This document shows, one piece after another, positions 56,510-64,000 of a stretch of DNA of 64,000 nt (position 1 is its first letter; each line of letters starts with the position of its first letter). Both the position numbers and the translations under genes were made by a program. Below the pieces are notes generated by a model that searched no databases, was not told the origin of the DNA, and saw nothing but the letters and a program-made list of their open reading frames with translations. Origin of the DNA: Eutypa lata (lineage: Eukaryota > Ascomycota > Sordariomycetes > Xylariales > Diatrypaceae); NCBI GenBank assembly GCA_022661535.1, contig JAKULF010000007.1, positions 1,550,001 to 1,614,000 of the forward strand, read 5' to 3'.

Positions 56510-58696
56510 AGGTTGCTCCGAATGATCATGTAGCATTGACACTGGGATTTCGTTTAGAATGTAGCGAGTGGTAGTATATTCTATCCCGCGGTCCTTGACC
56601 GCAAACACGTTTCTGAAGTGGTGTATTATGACTTTCCCTAGACAGAATCGATCATGTTAGAGGGGCGGTATTGGTGTTTATTCTCGCCAAGCGTGCACCA
56701 TGCATTGTCAGTCTGCCTGTAAATACAGATTGTTAGCTGCTGTCTTCATGATTAGAGTCGTTGTCACTAATGGGTATCAGTCCATAAAGATGGTTGGTAT
56801 GAACAACAGCAAGGGATTAGGAGAGTCGAGAGTGTAAACTTACGTGCAAACCCTTAATGTGCATCTTCGTGAAGCAAGGGATAAACACGCACCCAACTTC
56901 CCACTAATAAAGGATGTAGCCAACGAAAGGGGCTCCGCTTATTGATTATGCCGTGGTCCTTCTTTGTCGAAACTTCCATACGGCATAGTCGAACTTTGCA
57001 GAGGCATTCGTTTCTTTTTCTTTCCATAGGGTGGAAGGAACAGGGACCATTCTGACCATTTCAGCTTCTCGATCCAATACCCCCAGCCAAAGTAGCCTAC
57101 CGAGTGGAACAATAGCCATAATGGACTCCCCAGCCTCCCAACACAATGTATCGCCCGTCTAGCTAACCACCAGTCACCAGATGTCTCCATTCCTACAAGC
57201 CATCAAACCATTTCTACTGAGTGACATCAACCTTCGCGATTCGCTATGGAGAACAGCTGATGCCCCTCGGCGATTACGACACCAACAGCGGCACTGTGAT
57301 GGCGGATCTGAGTAACATGTACAACATAAACCAAACGCTGGATGCGATTGGGGGGAATATGTCCCGATTCACACTGGGGCCGACGTATACGCGTATGCGA
57401 GAAGTTAAGACATGAACGAGGGCCCCCACGTCACGGAATATCGTTCTACAGTCTCTCTAGGAAGCTGTGATCCAACACTTTCCTCTGCGTTTCCCTGGCC
57501 AGGTTGAGGCTATGGTCCAGGAAACCCAACACTATAACTCCGAACCGCGCATGCTTCCTGCATGGATGGACAGCACCATCTGCTTGAACTGGCTGTAGCA
57601 TACGGGAGCTCCCCAGCGGTCCTCCGAGTTGGTGCTGTTCACAAATATTACTTCGGGGATATACTAGCTTACTTGGCATGCTAAGTGTAAAGAACGTTGT
57701 CATGGACCCTTCTAGCAGTGGTGGGCTGAGGTAAACGATCATAGGGGTTCACTATCCCCTCTTTGGCCTCCTTGTTTTATTCAATGTCCTATCATGACTA
57801 ACCCAATTTTCTTCAGATGTCGCAGAACACCTACAGTTAGAGCACACACAGTAATGCTATATACCACCACAACCGATACTTTTCCCCTGACCCTCGAATC
57901 GATTGATAATGGTGCTCTTATTGCCTTTATCGTTTGCAAACCCGTATCACTTATACAGGCCTCGGCTCCCAAGAGCAGGAAACTCAGCCAAGACCCTACG
58001 AACGGCCATTTAACACCTATATCCCTATATAAAGTGTCAAATTATGAGAAAATAAGATAGACGGTAGCAATATCAGGGAGGTAAACAGTTCTTCAAAAGC
58101 TAAGCCGTAAGCTCTGAGCTGATGAGTACGATTTTTCCGGTCTAGAACCATAACAGTGCGTGCGGCACCATGAATAAGCAAATATACATAAGGGATTTCA
58201 TTGCATGCGACCGTGCTGGTCGTTTTAAACGAGCCTCGGGTTTGAATTTACATTGTTCACTAAACGCATTTGTTACCTCGTATAAAACATATCGAGCAAA
58301 GACAGAAAAGGGGCCGGTGGCCAGTGCTACAAGAAGACCCCCTACAAGCTAGAGGAGGCGACTTGCTATCGTATGTGTCCTCATCAGCAACATTGGTCAC
58401 GGCGATGCATTTGAATAGTTAATAGGAAGGTATAACACCCAATCCAAGCCTGCAACCCCTTTTCATTATATAGTAGACACGTCACTGGTGGCCTAGGCAA
58501 TTCTATATGTCAAACAACAAACGTATTGGGTAATCATGTTGGCAAAGGAGTCATCGCCGCGCGAGACAAGCCTCCTCCGTTCCATCTATCTACTCGTCTA
58601 TTTGCGTCCATCTCGTCTCACCGCAGCTTCTAATGCATGTTTATATACACATACCATACTACGCCCCGTATCCTCACCTCGCCATCTCCCTTTCTC
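56510..58696. other. Intergenic, convergent 3' ends, no gene seen
   Basis: 2.2 kb between the 2EXR (+) and dehydrogenase (-) stops. Two overlapping minus frames at 56939-57190 (Trp/Gly-rich) and a plus frame at 57221-57415 are open but match nothing I know. They could be scraps of a decayed gene. Confidence 0.5.
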
Positions 58697-59737
58697 TCAA
58701 ATGATATTCCGCAACTCCTGCCCTGCCAGGAAACGCCTCAAATTATACGCGATAAGCTGCTCCGCGTCCTGCGGCCTGCCGCCCGCCGCATGGGGGCTGA
58801 TAACGGCATTGGGCGCCTTCCAGAGCGGCGACCCGGGCGGCAGCGGCTCCGTCTCGAAGACGTCGAGGGCGGCGCCGCCGATCTCGCCCTTCTCGAGGGC
58901 GGCGGCCAGCGCGTCCTCGTCGATCGAGGTGCCGCGGCCCACGTTGACGACCCAGGCGTGCCTGGGGAGCTGCTTCAGCCTCTCGGCGTTCAGGGCGTGC
59001 CGCGTGCTCTCCGAGCCGGGGAGGATCATGACGAGGGCGTCGGTCTGGGCCAGCAGCTCGGCGAGGCGGTCCTCGCCGTAGACCTCGACGCCGTCGCGGA
59101 CGCCGGCGGAGCGCGCCAGGCCGCGCACCTCGGCGCCGAGGAGCCGCAGGGACGGCGCCAGCGCCTTCGCGATGTTGCCGTAGCCCCAGACGAGGACGCG
59201 TGCGTCGCGGAGCGTGGTGAAGCGGTCCTTGGGCCGGTCGGGCTGCGGGCCCCCCAGGTGCTGCGGCCACTTCCCCTGCAGCTGGTAGTCGCGCATCTCG
59301 TAGAACCGGCGCGCCCCGTTGAGGAGGAGGCCCAGGGCGTGCTCGGCCACGGTGCGGTCGTGGAGGCCGGACCCCGTGGTTACTTTCACCGACGGCGGGA
59401 ACCCCGCGTTCAGGACGTCGTTCGGCCCCGCTGCGAGGGATTGGATCCAGCGCAGCTTCGTCAGCCGCTTGGCGGCGTCGGAGAGGTTCTCGGCGCTGTT
59501 GGTCCAGGTCACGAGGATCTCGGCGTCGGCGTGCTCCTCGGGGATGGGCGCCTTGACGTCATAAGGGTGCAGGGAGGGCGCGAAGCCCTCGAGGCTCTGG
59601 ATGTCGAGCTTGAGCGATGTGGGGTATAGGAGCTTCATATTGACCGGTGATGATGGTGATGATGATGATGATGATAATGGCCTTGTGGTTGTGAAGTAGC
59701 GTCTTTGGGTGAGGGAGACGACAGACCTTAGCATCAC
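58697..59737 (-). CDS. D-isomer-specific 2-hydroxyacid dehydrogenase
   Basis: A single exon encodes 346 aa. The NAD(P)-binding Rossmann motif is VLVWGYGNIAKALA (181-194). The catalytic triad of the family is visible: Arg268 in VVNVGRGTSID, Glu297 in DVFETEPLPPGS and His316 in ISPHAAGG. The first 33 residues (LRSVVSLTQRRYFTTTRPLSSS) are basic and Ser/Thr-rich with an RRYF-type cleavage context, so a mitochondrial presequence is likely; a second start at Met34 (MKLLYPTSLK) would give the usual cytosolic length of 313 aa. Relatives reduce glyoxylate, hydroxypyruvate or other 2-keto acids; substrate not decidable here. The body is very GC-rich at third positions. Confidence 0.92.
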   Translation of the reverse strand: MMLRSVVSLTQRRYFTTTRPLSSSSSSPSSPVNMKLLYPTSLKLDIQSLEGFAPSLHPYDVKAPIPEEHADAEILVTWTNSAENLSDAAKRLTKLRWIQSLAAGPNDVLNAGFPPSVKVTTGSGLHDRTVAEHALGLLLNGARRFYEMRDYQLQGKWPQHLGGPQPDRPKDRFTTLRDARVLVWGYGNIAKALAPSLRLLGAEVRGLARSAGVRDGVEVYGEDRLAELLAQTDALVMILPGSESTRHALNAERLKQLPRHAWVVNVGRGTSIDEDALAAALEKGEIGGAALDVFETEPLPPGSPLWKAPNAVISPHAAGGRPQDAEQLIAYNLRRFLAGQELRNII

Positions 59738-60675
59738 AATTGCGGCTACTACTACTTATAAGTAGACTACCCCAAGTTTGAGGCCGCAGAGACGCGGGGG
59801 AATGTGGGGTGGTCCTATGTCGGCGCGCTCTTGGAAACACACTAAAGGGGTGCTACGCTGTACTGATCAGGTAATGGTGCAAAGGCTCGGTATAATTCAA
59901 CAGCGTACGTAGTAAATCATTGAATGACGGTAAGTATCAGATTTCGATGGTGAACTCGGATACTGTACTCAACCCTCCGTGGCAGTCACGACTGCTCCTT
60001 TAACTTACAGTAGTGGCCCCTCAGAAGCCCATTGAATCACACAGAATAGGGCGAGCTCCTGGGCTCCTAATTGCATGCCTACCTTAGCCTCCTTCCTTGT
60101 TAACTGTCAAAATAATGATAATACATAGGTATGGCGATATGAGACCTCGTTTCTCGGGATGTTAGATACGGCTGTACGATGACGCCACTTAACTTGATTT
60201 TGCGTTATATCTTAAGAGACTGGGAGACAGACGGAAATATAATTAACAGGTAACTATCGTAATAGAGATTTGGTTAGTGGAGGAGGGTGTTGGACCTACC
60301 CACTAAGCCCACTATAAAAGAGGATGGAGGGGTCAACTATTTGTAGTGGGCTGAAGTGGGCTGAATGCCGAACGCTGACAGCTAAGCAGGCAGCTGTCAA
60401 TATCCGAAATCAGCTGTGCTGTCAGTTACCGCTATCTCAATCCTTCCCTTTTTGTTGCGCTATCGTACGACGTCGAATGAACGAATGGATGTGTGGCGTG
60501 TGAATTTTTATCTCGCGACTGGCGGTATCCTCTGTCATGGCATGACAACAGCCCCTAACTATATATCTATTTACACTTATTTTATTGTGATAGATTGCAA
60601 TGTTTCGGACTAGGTCATCTTGGTTTTCGCTATAGTAGTCTCCTGTACAGTCGTCAAACGTGTTCTAGAAAAGAG
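59738..60675. promoter_or_regulatory. Divergent upstream region, dehydrogenase and microprotein
   Basis: 938 bp between the two starts; no clear TATA box. A short frame at 60416-60613 is noise. Confidence 0.45.
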
Positions 60676-61034
60676 ATGGCGCCCCGCGGAAACATCAACC
60701 CACGGGTATGTATCCATCTGTTCGCCATCAGATCTACAGCTATCCACTGATGCTAATTGATCTCTAGACTGTAATGGCCCCTGTGGCAGCTTTCAGTATG
60801 GCCTGTCTGCTATTTCTGTATGTTTCCGATGTCTCCAGATATCGTGCTGAACATATGCTAAACCGGCTACCATAGTTACACTCGTTCCTCAATAAAGGAA
60901 GCTCGATGGAATGCGGTATGTTTTAGGCTCTCGATTCTACTCTGTGGGTGTCTTTGCATGATTCCTATATGGCTAACTTGCTTTAGCAACATGAACGTCA
61001 GCAGAGACGATCCGATTCTGGTTCATCTAAGTAA
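60676..61034 (+). CDS. 55-residue single-span membrane microprotein, four exons
   Basis: Exons 60676..60705, 60768..60817, 60876..60915 and 60987..61034 join with exact phases (0, 2, 0) across introns of 62, 58 and 71 bp. Each has a GTATGT or GTATGTA-type donor, and the last two have GCTAAA or GCTAAC branch points before YAG. The protein starts MAPRGNINPRTVMAPVAAFS, has one hydrophobic span (VMAPVAAFSMACLLFLY), then a basic helix (TRSSIKEARWNAQHERQQRR) and a Ser-rich end. No exon exceeds 17 codons, so ordinary ORF calling misses it. Three in-frame introns in 359 bp argue strongly for a real gene. I recall short proteins opening MAPRGNxNPRTV in other Pezizomycotina, unverified. The layout suits a mitochondrial or ER membrane subunit, which is inference. 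Confidence 0.8.
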
Positions 61035-62215
61035 CCGGAACAACATCAGAGTGGCGATGCAGAGTCGCTGTTGATTGGCCAGCCCCTATCTTGCGAAAGC
61101 CTTAGGGAACTTTCCTCGAACATTATTGATCTTATACCTAAGCATCTTAATTATACGATATACTTCTCCTGCTTGCCCCGAGGTTGAAACCTACGCATTG
61201 TTAGGCTTCGGGGAATGGCAGTTGGATCTATGATGAGGGCTATTCGGACTTGCTTTTACGGGATCCTGGGAAGATGAGAAGCAGGTAGGGAGTCGGTCAA
61301 GGTGCTGAGATGCCTTTGAGAGGACTTCGATAGCCTACTATGTGGAATCCTGATGTCGAACACACCTGGGCCCAGTGGTGGGTGAATGCCGGGATTGGAA
61401 AGGCATTAAGGGTTTATTCGCAGTTAAAAGAATCAGCGAACAATAGAGCCTAGTTTCTTCTCATCTCCTGTTATCTAAATGAAAGCTATAAGGGAATGCT
61501 CGTCCACCAGTTAGATAGGCGCCCGCTCGGGCCTTGAATTGAATCCCTCATCTAAACTACGGATGGGAGAAACGTCTCTTCACACAGCACGACCTATGGA
61601 AGGATGGTGTTATAGACTATGCCAATTGCCTCATCGTATTAATATCGACTTCGCACCCAGTAAGCTCCGGGCTCATCGCGGTTATCTCTAGCCGCTCTTG
61701 CGGAGAGCAGTACCTACGACCAATGCCGAACCAGTTCAACCGCGGCTGCAGTGGTTGCGAATGCAACGCTGAGGGACCAAAAATCTGGGGTAATGTAATG
61801 TTCGAGGGGCTTGGCACCCTCAGGAGCCTTTGTTTCGACCTGATTGCCTGCCCCGGTTAGCTATGATAGGCCGGTTAAATACGTGCGCGATAGTAGCAGA
61901 TTAAGAGCTCTTACCCACCTAGATGTCCCGGGGGAGCATGCGTGCGCGCACGAAGCATTGCAGTCGACCTTTCGAGCCAGTCTCGCGGTTCGCCTTTCTA
62001 AGTAACGCCGGTTTAGCCATAGAAGAGGCCCAGGATATAAAATGTCTTTGGCAGGGCATTCGACCTCCTTGCGGGTGATGCATTGTTCTCGACAGCTATT
62101 GTATGCCGCAGTTGGAAGGTGAATCTGAAGCCAGAATACTGTCCAGCCTGTTCTTAGCCCCCGAGACCTGCGCCCTGGTAACCGCTTCTAAAACCACGAG
62201 TCATAACTCTTCGAG
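61035..62215. other. Intergenic upstream of the metalloprotease gene
   Basis: 1.18 kb with the microprotein 3' UTR and the protease promoter. A small minus frame at 61617-61817 has no protein-like features. Confidence 0.5.
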
Positions 62216-63182
62216 ATGCAGATCAAACAGATCGCCGCCGCAGCGGCAGCCCTACTTCCCCTGGCTTCTGCCGCCTGTCTAGCTAAGAAGCAACAGGCCC
62301 GAGGATGGTGCGCCACCTCGCCAACGGAGGGGTCCTTGCAAAGCATCACATCCATCAAGGCAGCCGAGGTAGCCGCGAAGAGCGATCCGTCGCTGGCCCG
62401 GCCCCGCGCGCCTCTCATGATCCCGACCTATCTGCATTCCGTAGTGAACAGCAGCGCCAGCGAGAGCTTCCTCGACGAGGCGACGCTGAAGGAACAGCTC
62501 GCCACCATGAACGAGAAATTCAGCCCTTACGACATCCAGTTCACGCTAGAGGGCACGTCGCGGCTGGTCGACAACGCGCTCGCCCCCGGGCCGTACGGCG
62601 ATGTAGAGGCCGAGCCCATGTATACCTACTGGAAGGATACGCACAAGGGCGGCTACGATACGCTCAACCTGTGGTTCTACAGTAATTTCCCCTGGGATAT
62701 CTTCGGCGCCTGTACGCTCCCGGAGACGGACTACCCGGAGTCTCGGTACTGGGATGATGGCTGCCATATTGCATCTGGCACAATCCCAGGTGGCGATATT
62801 GTGGACTATAACTTAGGCCTAACCGCGGTTCATGAAGTCGTAAGCCTCCCCATATATATAGCTACACCAGCCGTTTTCCCTTGATGTGGACTAGAGAACT
62901 GACTTATTCGATATCTAGGGGCATTGGCTGGGATTGCTCCATACCTTTGACGGATATTCGTGTACAGGAGATGGAGACCTCATCGATGACACCCCGCAAG
63001 AGGCCGATCCTACTTCGGGATGTCCGACAAATAAGGACTCCTGCCCATCCTCTGAGGGAGTTGATCCGGTCTCGAACTACATGGATTATAGTTCAGATCC
63101 GTGTTTCGATGAGTTCACACCGGGTCAGTCGGAGCGCATGCATAATAGCTACACGACGCTTCGAGAGGGGAAGACTGTGTGA
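62216..63182 (+). CDS. Secreted M43-family zinc metalloprotease (MEP1-like)
   Basis: Two exons, 62216..62839 and 62919..63182, joined in phase 0 (GTAAGC donor, ATCTAG acceptor), encode 295 aa. Residues 1-19 are a signal peptide (IAAAAAALLPLASA). The intron lies inside the zinc motif: exon 1 ends AVHEV and exon 2 begins GHWLGLLHTF, together HEVGHWLGLLH, the metzincin HExxHxxGxxH signature. The Met-turn is NYMDYSSD, and conserved Cys occur in GYSCTGDGD, SGCPTNKDSC and PCFDEF. A short propeptide-like stretch separates the signal from the catalytic domain. The family (pappalysin/cytophagalysin type) digests extracellular protein. Length is typical. It is alone here, with no protease or secretion cluster. 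Confidence 0.94.
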
Positions 63183-64000
63183 TTATGGTAAAATGGAGGG
63201 GTATGATCCCTTGGGTTATTACAGGCACGGTAGGCAATGGTGGGTGTCGTGGGTCCCTTTTAGGGCCTATGGTTCAGGTACTTCGTAGCTGTAACGTACG
63301 TATCAATGAGACAGCTAGTTAGCTCCAGCATATTTTGTTGTTGACTCCGCTATTTGAACAAAGTTATAAAACAATGCGTCCAAATCTAGACGGGCACTGG
63401 AGACCGGGTGCTCTACTTTGCTTGACCATAATGCGTATCTCAAACATATACCACAAATATCATGACCTATGGAGGCATCAAAGTTCAGTTACAATGCTCT
63501 ATAATGTAAAGAATAGACTTAGGCCTTCTTTTCATTCAATGTTGGAGAGTCACGTGATGACAATGGTAGTTTACGTTTGGCAGCCCCCTAGTTAGTTCGT
63601 CAATTAGGTCATCATTGACAGGGGTTAATAGTTAGTTAGTCGGTCCGTGATATGTGTTCTAGTAATATAACTTCAGGACACAGATGTGCTGAAGAGGTAA
63701 GATATATCTTTGACTTCGTGTTAACTTTCTCGCACCAAAGCAGTGCTAAAACAGTATTAAGGATTTTCCAAATAGAATTAAAACATCATAAAGTAAACTC
63801 TTACGTTTAATCTATTCTCATTGAACTCTATTAATGCTCACGTGTTTGTTATATAACCCGTAGTACGGGGAAGCTAAACGCGGAATTTCTTTTTAACGGA
63901 CCCCAACCGTATGGCTCAGACGTTACACTCAGCCATTATTGTTCCGTTGTCAGACTTTTTAACAAACATTCTTAGACACCTGTTCTTTGTCGCCCAAACC
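63183..64000. other. Right edge, AT-rich, no gene seen
   Basis: Holds the protease 3' UTR and then AT-rich sequence. A plus frame at 63335-63595 shows no protein features. Confidence 0.5.

Noticed and set aside
56939..57415. Trp/Gly-rich fragments as remnants of a DUF3176-like membrane protein
   Set aside because: Resemblance is limited to a few scattered residues; not enough to call a pseudogene.
1..64000. Secondary-metabolite or other functional gene cluster
   Set aside because: There is no synthase, P450 set or pathway regulator; the MFS carrier, HAD hydrolase and protease are far apart and surrounded by housekeeping genes.

Overview
This window is nuclear DNA from a filamentous ascomycete (Pezizomycotina). 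The evidence is the short GT-AG introns (mostly 50-180 bp) with RCTRAC-type branch points, intron-split ribosomal protein genes, and fungus-typical families: an Ecm33-type GPI protein, a 2EXR protein, a DUF2408 protein, a Pcs60-type ligase and MCH-type and Dal5-type MFS carriers. CT-rich leaders and many TACCTA/TAGGTA words between genes suggest a sordariomycete, perhaps Xylariales. That placement is an impression, not a test. I built all gene models by joining reading frames at canonical splice sites and checking phase.

Layout. 0.2-10.4 kb: 3' end of an MFS permease gene, a SNF2-family ATPase (-), a monocarboxylate-type MFS carrier (+) and a HAD-like hydrolase (-). 10.9-13.2 kb: ribosomal protein L5 and a small Pro/Gln-rich protein. 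13.2-19.6 kb: long non-coding stretch ending in a probable 1.3 kb leader. 19.6-27.4 kb: Ecm33-like GPI protein (+), splicing factor SPF45/RBM17 (-) and a peroxisomal AMP-forming CoA ligase of the Pcs60 type (+). 28.3-39.1 kb: an acidic orphan (-), a YCII-domain protein (+), a DUF2408 protein (-), acidic ribosomal protein P1 (+) and a UBA-zinc finger-UBX protein (-). 39.9-40.75 kb: an AT-rich element with matching terminal inverted repeats inside a TATG microsatellite. 41.4-45.4 kb: VAP/Scs2 (+) and sphingolipid delta-4 desaturase (-). 45.4-49.9 kb: nothing recognisable. 49.9-64 kb: F-box protein (-), 2EXR protein (+), 2-hydroxyacid dehydrogenase (-), a four-exon 55-residue membrane microprotein (+) and a secreted M43 metalloprotease (+).

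Most genes are housekeeping: translation (L5, P1), splicing (SPF45), chromatin (SNF2), ER-lipid functions (VAP, desaturase), Cdc48 adaptor (UBX), peroxisome (Pcs60) and cell wall (Ecm33). They do not form a pathway, and I see no biosynthetic cluster, CRISPR or prokaryotic island. The least ordinary items are the inverted-repeat element with its decayed tRNA-like promoter, the 55-residue split microgene, a 15-nt micro-exon, a tandem splice donor in the splicing factor gene, and an unresolved break in the MFS carrier.
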